A stretch of 64,000 nt of DNA from Apiosordaria backusii (GCA_030549205.1 JAUKTV010000013.1:806001-870000); one strand, 5' to 3'; counted from the first letter of the stretch, positions 14,040 through 24,894 are shown. Notes: a model not told the origin generated them from the sequence alone. A program made the numbers and translations.

Positions 14040-14610
14040 ACTAAAAAAGCTTAAAAAGATTTAATAGTAAAATAAAGATATTAAATAGTATTATAGGTAA
14101 AGTTTTAATAAAGCCGTTAGTAAGCATCTTCTTTATAGGAAAGTAGGTTATAGTAATAACTTTAGTAAATATAGCCTCTTTAACCTCTTAAAATTAAATT
14201 AAAGTATATTTAATTCGGCGATTGTATTTATCGCTATAAGTAATGGCAATAAAGCCTTTATTATTATATAATAGGAAGATAAGGCCTATAATAGGTCTAG
14301 AAATTTCTTAAAAGAGACCTTTAAACTATATAGCTTTCTTAAAGCCTTTAATAAGCTTAGTATATTTAGCCTTTAAATTATTAAAAGATATAGTAGATGC
14401 TTTTTTAGATTTTCAGTTAATAGGTCCTTTAGTTAAAGTAAATAGCTAATTGTAAGTAAATTTAGCACTTTCCTTATATCTAGCCTAGTGACTATTAATA
14501 AAGCCGATAGGCTTTAAGTTACTATTAAAACTATAACTAACAGTACTGTAAATATTAAAATAAAGGTAGGAAAGTAGCGATTTTATAGCTTTTAAATAAG
14601 TATTAGTAGG
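14040..14610 (-). pseudogene. Copia RNase H relic
   Basis: Reading the - strand from 14610 downward gives, with RIP stops marked by breaks, YLKAIKSLLSYLYFN, YSFNSNLKPIGFINSH, ARYKESAKFTYN, LFTLTKGPIN, KSKKASTISFNNLKAKYTKL and IKGFKKAI. This follows the Copia RNase H pattern (lead-in like A-x-K-R-I-L-R-Y-L, G-Y-x-D-S-D-W-A, G-x-P-I-S-W-x-S-K-x-Q, S-S-T-E-A-E-Y, K-E-A-x-W-L). Many Asp and Glu codons have become Asn or Lys. Farther on, DKYNRR and KMLTNGFIKTLP match the usual C-terminal tail. Non-functional. Confidence 0.7.
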
Positions 14611-14969
14611 CTATATTAAATATTGTAAAAGCCACTAAATGCTAAAGGCTATATTAAGTTTAATTTAAACTATAGTATATATCGAAGTACCAATCAGTTA
14701 TTAATATAAGTACTGATTAAAGGGGCTTATAGAGGTTTTAAGTCTATTGCCTTTACTTATAATTTTAAGGCTTAATAAAAGGAAAGTTAACTTAGTACTA
14801 ATTTTAAAGTATTTAATTGCCTTTATAATATAGGCCTTTTAGTAGATTTAAAGGTACTGTTAAAGCCTATTATATTTAATTTAAATACTAAAGAAGTAGT
14901 AAGTAGGATTTAAATTTTCAATATCGTAATACTTCTCTATAACGTTCTTTAAAGTTTAAAGTTATAAAG

Positions 14970-15030
14970 GCTTAAGGTCTATAATTAAGTAGTTGTTAAT
15001 ATAGTTAATAATAAAGATCTTATAGTTTAA
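14970..15030 (-). pseudogene. Copia reverse transcriptase active-site relic
   Basis: The - strand reads FIINYINNYLIIDLKPL. In intact Copia RT this is the hydrophobic-YVDD-hydrophobic strand. Here YVDD has become Y-I-N-N at 14992-15003, which G-to-A changes in both Asp codons would produce. Flanking RT motifs are too decayed to read with confidence. Confidence 0.55.
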
Positions 15031-17229
15031 ATAAAAATAGATAGCTATATTAAAGATAAAGGGCTTAAAACTTAAGGCCTAGGTTATTGTAAAGACCTTC
15101 TATTATTAAAAGTAAAAAGCTTACTTTAAGCTATATAAGGATTTCTTTAATAGAATAACTTAATCTTTAATAAGGTCCTATTTAATTACTTTTAATAGTA
15201 TTATAGTGCTAGCATTACTATAAGTAAACTTAAATAGTCCTTATAGAATTTCAATATAGATATTAAAATCGGTCTTTAAGTTTAAAAAGGCTTTTATAAA
15301 GTATACTTACTTTAAATCTTAGTTAAATATAGCTATAAAGGCTAATATAATTCTCTAAATTAAAGGCTTTATAGTAAAAGTATAGGTCTATTTAAAATCG
15401 ATTTTAAAGCCCTATTAAAAACTTTAAGTAACTAATCGGGCCTTAAACTTTACTATAATGCTCTATAAATTCTTCTTATCCTTAAAGACCTAGCGGTTTA
15501 TAATAGGCTTTTTCTTAATTTAAGATCAGTAAATAAAATAAAAGGTTTTAATAGTAAGAAGTTAATGTAATTTAATAAAGATAGTCTATAACTATTACTT
15601 CTTTTTAAGATATTTTAAGGCTTACTTAAAGGTATTAAGCTTTAAAGCCTCTATAAAATAGCACTCTTTATAATAAAAAATTAAGTAAAAAATAAACTTA
15701 CTATAATTTATATTATTTATAGATATAAATTCTTTATATTATTTCTATAAAGCTTAAAGTAAAGGGATCTTAATAGTAGTAAAAGGTATTGTAGGCATTA
15801 GAATTATAAGTTTAAATAACAGTTAAGTAGGTAGTATAGAGGATAATTTAAGTATTAGAAAATTAGAAATTAGTAAAATAGAAGGCTTAAAAACTTAAAC
15901 AGTTAAGTTAATAATAGTATAAAGAAGATAATAACCTTTACTAGTAATTTAGTTAAGCTATTATTAGTTAATATTTTAAAAAGATTTATTATAAAAGTTA
16001 ATATTAAATAATTAAATAGTAAAGCTTTATAATTACTAAGTAAAGATATTGTAAATAGTATTAAGTTAATAGTTTAATAGTATATATAAGGTAGATCTCT
16101 ATTGTTTATTATTTATAATAGCTTTTAATAAAAGTTAGTTAGTTAAAATAAGCTTTTAAAATATAGTAGTATTAAATGTTTTATAATATTAAAGATAGTT
16201 ACTTTTAAAAGGTTATTTAGTATTGTTATTATTAATAGAAAGTAATAGTAAACTAAGCTTTTTTAAAAAAAAGAAAGGACCTTTTATATCTATAGAAAAA
16301 AGAAGCTTAAAGATTTTAATAGGATTTAAGTTAGCTAGTAAACCAGTAGGTATTCTATAAAAGGGCATTTCGGTATTTTATAAAAAAATAGTAAAGCCTA
16401 ATTTAAGGTTTTTTAAAGCTATTATTATAAATAAGGTAAATAAGTTATTTTCTATACTTTTTATATTCTTATTTCTATTTACTAATATCTTTTTATATTT
16501 TACTTTTATTAACTTTTCTTTTAAATGCTAAGGCTTTTTTTTAAAATCGGCTTAATCTATTTCTATCGACCCTTTAGTTAATAAAAAAGAAAAAACTTAA
16601 AAGGTCCTTATAGTTTTTATAAATAAAAAAGGCCTATCTTTTTAAGGAAATATTATAAGTTATTAATAAAGTTAAAGAAGGTTTTAAATATAAAAGAGAT
16701 TAGTAACTGGTAGATTTTTAAATAAAGTAGTAGATTTTAAAAGCTTTTTTAAAGAGGATTCTAATTAAAATAGGTATTATATATTAAAGGAAAGGAATTC
16801 TTCTTTATTTTATAAAGAAAAAGCTAATAATTAGTTTCTTTAAAAGCCTTTAAGTTTAAGCTTTTTACTTAACTTTTAAAAAGTATAGGAATTATTTGAA
16901 GGTATTAGGAAGGCTAATTTATATACTTTAAAGATAGAATATATATAAGGCTTATATTAAGAAATTAAAGTTCGAAGGTCTTTTATTATATAAAAAGTAG
17001 ATAAATAAGTTTATTATCTTCCGTTAGTTTTAACTTTAAAAAGGAAGTAAACTATAAAGTATTTATAAAAGGGAAAAATCTTTAAAAGCTAAGAAGAAGC
17101 TTTTAAATAGTCTTTTATAGTTATAAAGTAAGAAGCAGTTATAGAAAGTATATTAATATTATATTAATAAAGTACTATAATAGCGTTTAGTTTCGATTAA
17201 ATATATTAATAACTTAATCGGTTAGTTAT

Positions 17230-17560
17230 AGTTATTAATATTATAACTTTCTAATAGGAAGTTTAAATAGGAAGTTTTTAAAAAGACTTTTAAAGGAAGT
17301 TTTTAAAGGAAGTTTCTAAAGAGGTTTTAAAGAAGGTTTTTAAAGAGGTTTTAAAAGAGGTTTTAAAGAAAGCTTTTTAAGAAGGTTCTAAAGAAGGTTC
17401 TAGTAAAGGCTTTTTAAAAAGATTTTAAAAAAGGTTTTAATAGAGGCTTTTTAAAAAGGTTTTTAAAAGAAGGTTTTAAAGGAAGTTCTAAAAGAAGCTT
17501 TAAAGGAGGTTCTATAAGAAGGTTTATAGGAAAGTCCGGAAGAAATTTCTAAAAAGCCTT
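17230..17560. repeat. Irregular ~12 bp tandem array (AAAGAGGTTTTA-like)
   Basis: About 25 degenerate copies of a 12-14 bp unit such as AAAGGAAGTTTTT or AAAGAGGTTTTA follow one another. Where the period stays at 12, the + strand would read E-V-L-K repeats and the - strand T-S-F-K / T-S-L-K repeats. It lies inside the nested element near its 5' (gag) side, so a repeat-bearing gag region is one explanation; simple-sequence expansion is another. Confidence 0.6.
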
Positions 17561-18288
17561 TTTAAAAAAGTTTTTTATATAGACTTTAATAATTAATATA
17601 AAAGGTATATAAATAGAAGGCTTAATAAAAGCTTCCTTTATAAAGAAGGATATAAAGGTATCTTTTAAAGCTAGATTTACTATAGGAAATTAAGGCTAGG
17701 AAAGTTATTAAATATACTTATATATAGAAAAGAAGAAAAGAATAAGAAAAGAAATAAGAATATAATAATTATATTGTATATAAGATATGACTTATAGTAA
17801 AAAGTAAGAATAAGATAAGGAGCTTCTTTTAGAAGCTTCTAAGCTACGGATCTTTTTAAGGAATTGTATAAAGTAGACCATAACGTTAGGTAAGTCCTAC
17901 AGAGGTGTGGAATCTTACAATAGTATTAGTAAATTTACAATACCTTTTATATCTTTTTTATTAAATCCTATTATATTAGTAAATAAGTATTGTCTAATTT
18001 AAATTAGGTTTTATAGAAGATAGCTTTAATAAAGGTAAAAGATTATTAAATAAAAAAGGTAATAGATTTAACTATAATAGATAATAAAGTTAAGTATTTA
18101 ATTAAGTAAAAAAGATAATTAAAATAAAAATATTAAATGTAAAAACTTTATAATTACTTTTATAATAATAAAGTTAAAATAACAGTTTAAGCTTTTTATA
18201 ATATATACTTTAAAAAGCTTAAGGACTTTTATTTTAGCTTATAAAGCTATTATTAACTTATAATTAAGTATAAAAAAAGGAAAGATAG

Positions 18289-18618
18289 TATTATATATTA
18301 ATTAACTAATTAACTACTTTTAAGTATTTACTTTAAGGACTTAAAAGATAGATTATAGGATTAACCGAATATTATAAGCTAATCGTTAAAAAACTACAGG
18401 CTTAATAGTTAAGAATAGGATCTTAATAACTATAAAAGGCTTAATAGTAATTTAAGGCTATTAACGTATAGGCTATTAGTTAAAAGATAAATATATATTT
18501 TATAGACTTAATTGTATTCTTAGTCTTTTCTTTTTTTATTATTATAGACTTTAAGGCCACTGAAGATTATTACTGAATTAAACCACTATTCCAAGCTCTA
18601 ATATTACAGCCCTTATCA
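18289..18618 (+). repeat. Right (3') LTR of the outer retrotransposon
   Basis: Counterpart of 1488-1817 at a constant offset of 16,801 bp. Its inner ~200 bp are strongly AT-shifted, while its last ~70 bp keep C and G bases that the left LTR has lost (for example around 18575-18618). The outer edges of both LTRs are therefore the least mutated parts. Confidence 0.85.
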
Positions 18619-20039
18619 TAATAGAAGATCCAGACCTCTCTTAAACTTCTGAACGATGAATCTCTTGTGTTTCCTCCTTTCACGATGCATCCACCCACTC
18701 AGCCACGTCGGTTACACGAAGGAAACATCCGGCATGCCCAATTGGTCTATTACTCGCTCTTGGCCGGGCGAGTGTGGCCACTGTTTCGCAAGTTAGGTAC
18801 TGAAAAGGAGGTTTCTTGAAGGAAAGGAAGCCATACAGACTTGGCAAGAGAAGCTTCGTTGCCATAGCGGTTGCCGGAGCGGTCGGGGGCGGGAGTAGGA
18901 CTAGGAGAAACGGAAACCTGGGTCTTGACGGCTGCTCAGGGGGTTCAGGGGTAGCAGCTACCAGCTTTTTGACCAAGGCTTGTAATTAAGTGATCGTTGC
19001 GGCTGTGAAGCCCTCTGAACTGTTGCTTGTGGGAGGACGACGACGTCACCGTCACTGGGCTCGATGGAAATGGGAGACGAAGATGATGTAATGATAGTCT
19101 GAGGAGGAGCGGGCTGATCCTCCTCCTTCAGACTAAGCCTTCCAACAGCGTCCCTGGCAAAGGCAGGCCAGTATGTACATACCCCAAAGATTTTATGGTT
19201 TTTGGTGGCAGTGTACTGCAAACATTGCTCCTGGGTGCCCCACTTTTGCTGGGCCGACTGAGCGGCGATTTCTACGGTTGACCTTTGCACCTTCAGGCAC
19301 TAGAACAAACACCTACAGCAAATTTTCAGAAATGAGGAGGACTTTTCAACTTCATTCTCTTTCGTCAATCAGGCCCTCTCTTGCCAAGCTACCGCTAGTA
19401 GCTATCGACCATTATTGTAATACCTATCAGCATACATACGCATATCGTACAAAAACATCAGACATCAAGCCAGATCTTGCCACATACGACAGAGCACAGA
19501 ATCTATAGGGCGCGGGCAAAAACGCGGACGAGACATTGCCAGCAAAACAATTCTTTAACCATTTTCATCGGCTGTTACTGAGACCAACAGAACCAAAACG
19601 AATTGGAAAATTCTCAAACAGGGCTCCAACTGCTACCAGAAGAACACAATCACGGACGAGAAAGAGGGCAATAAACAACACAAATTTGAGGGAAATGATC
19701 CCATCAATACTACTACGACACCTGAATCTCCACCGATAGTCCTCGAGAACCAACAAAGATATCGACCGCCACAACATACTTCCCACAAACAATCCAACAT
19801 GACAATCACCGACCCTCTCGAGTACCAGGGTGGATAAATTGTTTGCGTCTCTGCGCTGGCTCTGGTCATATGAATGATGACCAGGTTCCCAGGCAGCACC
19901 ACGTGGAGGTGCAGAGTCCGACTTCGCCGCCCTTTCGGGTTTTTAGGCCCAGGATTTGCACCCTTTTCTTTTTTGTGTTTTTCTTTTTGTTTTTTAAACC
20001 CAAAAGTCTGACAAAGAACTTTCAGGTTGCTGACTGGGA
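18619..20039. other. Gene-poor stretch with coding-like scraps
   Basis: No convincing gene. On the - strand, 18958-19287 gives an open frame without ATG (STVEIAAQSAQQKWG..., GVCTYWPAFARDAVG, then a Ser/Pro-rich tail) that looks more protein-like than chance, and 18680-18976 gives another. Neither has a start, splice signals or a family I recognise. They may be remains of a gene damaged when the retrotransposon arrived. A run of T and TG around 19960-20000 is simple sequence. Confidence 0.35.
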
Positions 20040-20217
20040 GCAGATGACCGGCTTGAAAGACACTGCCATTCTCGACCAGTCAAGATGACGAATTTCAAAG
20101 CCACAGCCAACCCGGAAAACACTGCCATTCTCGACAAGCGAGGACGACGAGTTCCAAACCCACAGTCAGCCTGGAAGACACAGCCATTCTCGACAAGCGA
20201 GGACGACGAATTCCAAA
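20040..20217. repeat. 59 bp tandem repeat, three copies
   Basis: The block CATTCTCGAC starts at 20067, 20126 and 20185, a spacing of exactly 59 bp. Each unit runs from a GGAAGACAC-like start through CATTCTCGACAAGCGAGG and GACGA to TTCCAAA; the first copy is the most diverged. A partial, diverged relative (GAGGACGATGAGTTC) occurs near 20593. Function unknown. Confidence 0.85.
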
Positions 20218-20826
20218 ACCGCTCAGAAGAAAGAGGGAGACATGAATGATGTGTGAATCAATCACCTGAGCCGACTGATGGCTTTGGTGTCCTATGTCAG
20301 CACTGGCATTGGAACTAGGCAAGCAGGCCTTGCATTGCCCACGCTGTTTTCTTTGCTCCCGGCCTGCCTCCCATACTCCGTTGTTTTCTTTGCCCCCGAT
20401 CGGCCCCCGTTTTTTCTTCGGCTTGCAAAGTATCAACCTCTTTATGCCATCCTTCTTCTGTCAACTGTTAGCACTCGCTCTCGCCCGCTTACTGCCCCGG
20501 CTTTTGTTCAAGTACAATCGATGGAAGAAATGGTCTCCAAATAAGAATGGTTCGTTTTGCTGGCAATAACCACTTGGCTATGGTTTGGTCATCGAGGACG
20601 ATGAGTTCTTTCTTCTGAGACGGCATTTGATGCCAGAAGCGATGGACCCTGGCATTCTCCACGATTTAGACAAGCTCCATATGATAGATCACACCTTTTA
20701 TAAGTAATAATATATAACATCGATGCCTAATACTATTTTAGCAACGAGTCCTGTGTATTATGACAGACACCCATAGCCCAGGGTCTAGACACAGCCGCAG
20801 CTGGCCGCTATCCAACCACCCAAAAA

Positions 20827-22049
20827 CTAAAAGTGTTCATTCAAGAACTTGTGAGCCCTCTTAAATGTCTCAGGGGCTGAATAATGAAGCGTCAAGTCAT
20901 GTCCGGTATTCCTCGGCGCGAAGTAGTCGTACTTCCTCGCTGGCACATTCGGAAAAACATCCGTCTTTGTCTTCTCCAACAGTTTGTCACACTCCCGCGG
21001 ATCCACACCAGGTTGCACGCAGAAAACACCGTCCTCAACACCAGTGATAACCATAACAGGTTTCGTGTAATTCGACGGCGGTATGGCGAGAAGACCTCCT
21101 GGATCTGCATTCGCCGCAAACTCACCCACAGTGACAATGTCTTGGTTTGCAAAGTCAAACGGTGGAATTGCAGGATCATAGCCACCATAATAGAACATGC
21201 TTGTGCGTAGGGATTCGTTGGCCATGGCGAGATAACCTTTGGAAACATCAGGGAATCGGAAAGGATAGATGCTTGATGCGGAGGCGAGGTTGAACTTTTG
21301 TACCTCACTGAGATTGGTTGTGGAGGACCACCCGGTCAGGACCAAGGCTGAAGTGAGGTCGGGGTAAAGACGGGCAAGAGGTAGGGCAATCTGTGATCCG
21401 TAGGAGTGTCCGACCTGGCTCTGGTTAGTAAAGGTGAATGAATTCATTGGACAAAGGGACGTACATAGATGATGTCGGCAAACTTTCTTCGAAGAGAGTT
21501 GCTGCTTGTGTTGGAACGGATGGACTGGATTAGCTGTCGGTAAATCTCAACTTGCAGCCCAGGCTGAATCACACTGTTTGGATCAAGTTGCTTCGAATTT
21601 AGCCCATGACCAAGACGGTCAATGGCAAGGGTGTGATAGCCTTGGCCATTGGCGTAGGCATGCCAGTTGTATCTGTCGCCGAAATGATACCCCCCCCACA
21701 TGGCACTGTTGTAGGTGATTCCATGAACCAAAATCTGGAGAGCATTGCGCTGCTTCTTCACACTTTTGGTGGGCTTGCAGTAGATGCCGTTGATGACGAA
21801 GGAGCCGCTGATATTCTGTGTTCCCACGATAGGATTCACTTCACCTTTGGCCATTGCCTCGATGAACCCAATGACGGACGTCTCATTGTTAGGGTCATAA
21901 GAAGGCGATAGAATAGCATTCTCGGCTGTGGCGGCGATATCGAAAGAGACAGGCGAACATTCACTCGTCGAAGCGCGTGGAGCGGCATTGGCGGTCGAGA
22001 CTACCGCCGTGAAAGCAAGCAGCCATGTGGGCACGCTTAGAGTCAACAT
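20827..22049 (-). CDS. Secreted alpha/beta-fold serine hydrolase
   Basis: Two exons, 22049-21465 and 21414-20827, joined over a 50 bp intron (GTACGT...CCAG) give 389 residues. The N-terminus is a signal peptide (LLAFTAVVSTANA). The oxyanion-side motif LVHGITYNSAMW is followed by AIDRLGHG, the nucleophile elbow GHSYGS (Ser formed just after the splice), the acid in ITGVEDGVFC and the His in RNTGHDLTLHYSA, so the catalytic triad appears complete. Length and order fit the large alpha/beta hydrolase family (esterase, lipase or epoxide-hydrolase-like); the substrate cannot be told. Several N-x-S/T sites suit a secreted glycoprotein. The upstream neighbour on the same strand is a carotenoid oxygenase 645 bp away; no functional link is evident. 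Confidence 0.88.
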
Positions 22050-22694
22050 CGTTAGAAGGGTAAGAGATTGAGGTGATTTGATGCTGAGGATGACGAACTT
22101 ACATGAATCATATCTCGGAAAGAGACGGCTTTATACTTGACCATATATGTTTATTCCCAGGGTGATATTTTCGTAGGACCCAAAGTGGAAACACTGCCTT
22201 TCTGTTGACTTGTTGGCTCGCATTGCTCGGATCGGAGCCTTGGGATTGGCTCCTACCTCCTTGGTACAGTGAATAGTTCATCCTTTGACTGCATTGTTGG
22301 TGCTAGCGAGTGACGAAATTACAAATGACCCATCTTTGATTATGGAATCGATTATAAAGATACCAGGTATGTTACCTATCATCCTGATGAGACGAAAAGA
22401 CGAAGGACGTTCCCATACCCTTACCGGATACGCCCGGATTGAGATCAGTGCAAATAGTGAGAGTGGGGCGCGGATTGACGACGTGCAGGGGTGCTGTATT
22501 CATGATGACTCAGGATTATGAATAAGAAGGGAGACACCAGGAAGAAAACCCTAGACTTATCAACCTAGCGTAGATGTCTGAAGCCACAAGGGCATCTCCA
22601 CCCCTTGATACCACAAAAGGATTCCAAAGAAGGAGCAATGGCATCATTCTGGGAATAAATTTGCTATGGCAAGTGTGCGGAAGGCGCGATCCTC
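22050..22694. other. Intergenic, promoter of the alpha/beta hydrolase gene
   Basis: 645 bp between two - strand genes; it must carry the hydrolase promoter and the terminator of the carotenoid oxygenase gene. No RNA gene or repeat seen. Confidence 0.4.
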
Positions 22695-24593
22695 TCATCC
22701 GATAAGCCCCTCAATCATGGCTCGAAGCATCGACCACACGGCGACAGAGATCCGATTGCCCACAACATCCTGCTTCAACTGTCGAGCCCGATATGGTCGC
22801 TGTCCCATTATTTCGTCTTTGCTGAACCAACACCCATGAAAGCCATACGGCACCCTCTGTGGAAGCTTGATACGCGCCACTACCTCTTTCATCCCCTTTG
22901 CGTCGATTACCCAGAGCTCGCCCACAGCATCATCCCGACAGTGACCTTGATTATCTAATTGGCTTTCGTCAAACACAAAGGTCAACAGCCACCCATCGTC
23001 TTCTGATGTCGGGTTAGAACGCGGAACAAATCGAGGCTCTTGTGCGAACCAACCCTCGGGCATGGCAAACAGCTGAATTGGATCGTCTGGGTCATCGGCA
23101 GCAAGGATTTCCTGAACAGACCGGTTGTCGACACAACCCTTGATTGATTGCGGCTGATTCTCAAGCCCCTTTACGATCAAGGCAGCAGCATTGATTTTGG
23201 CAAGAATGTCGATTTTGGCCGCCTTCCCCAGCTCGACCGAGTAACACAACGATCGCGCCGAACAACCATAGACGTATTGTGCCTCCGACATTGTGCAGAG
23301 TGGTGAAACGCTCGGAAACTCGAACTCGATGGCCGATAATGCCCACTGATTCGTTATTCTAGGCGGTTCTACCGGGTGTCCTGTCGGGAACGAGAAGCTG
23401 TAATAGTACAACCGACATTGTTCCTCTTCAGCATACTCTGGCGGGACGGGCTTCACCTCTGGTGCTGGAAGATTTGCAGCGTGGAATACCAGGGACGCTG
23501 AAGTCAACCGACAGACAAGGAGATGTATCGTTGTGCCAGAAGATTCACTCTCCCAGCAATTGGCCGTATGAAAGATACAGCATGGATTTGTTTCGTACCA
23601 TCGGACTGCTTCCGGTTGATAGCGCGGGAAGACTCCAAATCTCGACTTCTGAGAGCTTTCAAACGATAATACCGGTGACCCCCTCAGGAGGTTTAGAGGG
23701 TTGAAGCAGAGGGGCATGTCAAGAATGACGGTGTAATATCTCGACACGCCAAAGTCATGCATCATCTTTGAAGATGTCATTCCTGGTACAGCGGCGGTGA
23801 GGAGAGGCGGGCTTCCTGATTTGCTCTTTGGAATGACTGAATAATGAACAAATGGGCGGATGAAGGAGGCATGGAATGCGATCAGCTCCCCTGTTACTGG
23901 GTCTGTCCGTGGGTGACCCGTTGTCCATTCCTTGATAAAGAACAGCATGCCCTTCCCTCCAAAGCCTCCTGCTTGAGATCTCCCCGGCTCGCCCTCCGCT
24001 CTTCTTCCATCAAACCAACCGACAGTCTCCAAATTTGGGAGTGCAAAACGCAACGGCGGCCCGCTTTCACATGTTGCCAACGCGCGCCCATCATGGTATA
24101 TGACTGCTGTGTTGGCGACACTGGTCTTTTTCACCGGTGTTTGGGATCCAGGAAGTTGGGACAAGATCGTCAAGATCACAGTCCTCAGGACATGCAACAC
24201 CACGCTCAACACCAATGCCAAAGGATCGATGAGAACCGAGATGCTGAATAGAAATGGTCTCGTGAGCGTAGATGAGGATTTAGCATACGAGAACACGTCT
24301 GTGATCAAAAATCGATTGACAAATTCTGGCTGAATTTCCGATCCTCTTTGCCGAAACAAAACTCCGCTCAGCATGCCGTCGCCATCAAACCAGTGGACTC
24401 TGATATTTTCGTCGTCGTTGATGAGTGGATTGCTTCCATTCCGCACATACTGGCCGCCTGCTAGATCTACTGGGATCTCTCCTTCATAGGAACAAGGCGT
24501 GAGTGGGAGTGTTTTCCGGATAGGTGCAAAATTACCGGAAAGATACGGATTTTTACAGCTCGCCCGGTTTCGAGGGGTTTCAACGCGGCGCAT
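22695..24593 (-). CDS. Carotenoid cleavage oxygenase (RPE65/CarT-like family)
   Basis: Uninterrupted 632-residue frame starting at an ATG. These enzymes use a non-haem Fe(II) held by four His to split carotenoids or related stilbenes with O2. Family marks are GGQYVRNGSNPL, HWFDGDGML, DGRALATCESG and DPVTGELIAF. The four iron ligands are all plausible: His227 (TTGHP), His279 (MMHDFG), His342 (FHTANCWE) and about His586 (YGFHGCW). Residues ~113-146 form a long hydrophobic insertion (FLFSISVLIDPLALVLSVVL...), as in fungal CarT-like enzymes, where it probably inserts in a membrane to reach lipophilic substrate. No carotenoid synthesis genes are visible nearby, so the substrate (torulene, beta-carotene or a stilbene) stays open. 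Confidence 0.9.
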   Translation of the reverse strand: MRRVETPRNRASCKNPYLSGNFAPIRKTLPLTPCSYEGEIPVDLAGGQYVRNGSNPLINDDENIRVHWFDGDGMLSGVLFRQRGSEIQPEFVNRFLITDVFSYAKSSSTLTRPFLFSISVLIDPLALVLSVVLHVLRTVILTILSQLPGSQTPVKKTSVANTAVIYHDGRALATCESGPPLRFALPNLETVGWFDGRRAEGEPGRSQAGGFGGKGMLFFIKEWTTGHPRTDPVTGELIAFHASFIRPFVHYSVIPKSKSGSPPLLTAAVPGMTSSKMMHDFGVSRYYTVILDMPLCFNPLNLLRGSPVLSFESSQKSRFGVFPRYQPEAVRWYETNPCCIFHTANCWESESSGTTIHLLVCRLTSASLVFHAANLPAPEVKPVPPEYAEEEQCRLYYYSFSFPTGHPVEPPRITNQWALSAIEFEFPSVSPLCTMSEAQYVYGCSARSLCYSVELGKAAKIDILAKINAAALIVKGLENQPQSIKGCVDNRSVQEILAADDPDDPIQLFAMPEGWFAQEPRFVPRSNPTSEDDGWLLTFVFDESQLDNQGHCRDDAVGELWVIDAKGMKEVVARIKLPQRVPYGFHGCWFSKDEIMGQRPYRARQLKQDVVGNRISVAVWSMLRAMIEGLIG

Positions 24594-24894
24594 GCTGAAG
24601 ATCGTTGCTCAGGTGGCTACCTGGTAGTTTCATAGTCTTGGGGAGCATTGAACAAAAGCTGCGCTTCACAGGATACTTTAGCTCCGGACTCTCACACCGT
24701 TACAGCAAGCTGACGACATTGGCAATTTAAGAATGCCGAACTACCTTAACCCCTGAGATGCCCCGACGCTACATCCCGGAGTTATCCTATAAGGTTTGCG
24801 CCGCGTTGTGTCCATGTTGGCACTGACGTCAAAGCGGATTTGACTCCAAAACATCACACTCCCACGCTGTGGATAAAAGAAAATGGAGACTGTT
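24594..24894. other. Intergenic, promoter of the carotenoid oxygenase gene
   Basis: About 300 bp upstream of the oxygenase start, ending at repeat copy B. No recognisable regulatory site beyond ordinary GC-mixed sequence. Confidence 0.35.

Larger units (their letters stand above)
13331..17919 (-). mobile_element. Nested Copia-type LTR retrotransposon relic
   Basis: Boundaries are proposed from TGTTAAGAT at 13331 and ATCTTACA ending at 17919, near-inverted termini of a TG...CA element, each next to a GC-richer island (about 13370-13470 and 17850-17910) that stands out from the AT-rich surroundings. Coding relics run on the - strand: a Copia RT with its YVDD-type site and, nearer the low-coordinate end, RNase H. 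The order RT then RNase H on the - strand fits Copia. The two LTRs could not be paired by eye, so exact ends and LTR length are uncertain. Confidence 0.6.
1488..18618 (+). mobile_element. RIP-degraded LTR retrotransposon, Gypsy type, with a nested element
   Basis: Two 330 bp LTRs (1488-1817 and 18289-18618) lie exactly 16,801 bp apart and align base for base without gaps in the stretches compared. The LTR starts TGTCACACG and ends TTATCA (right copy), the usual TG...CA. The interior is extremely AT-rich and full of TAA stops in all frames, as RIP produces. Reverse transcriptase can still be read on the + strand at 8.9-9.4 kb in the Gypsy style. A Copia-type element is inserted at about 13331-17919. 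Without it the host element would be ~12.5 kb, long for a fungal Gypsy, so further insertions may be hidden. No clear 5 bp target duplication: ACAGG precedes the left LTR, TAATA follows the right one. Confidence 0.85.

Noticed and set aside
18691..18712. Pol III A-box match (TGGCTGAGTGGG, - strand) beside the right LTR
   Set aside because: No B-box follows at the right distance and no cloverleaf can be drawn.
18958..19290. Possible gene on the - strand after the retrotransposon
   Set aside because: Protein-like stretch, but no ATG, no splice sites and no recognised family; kept only as a note.
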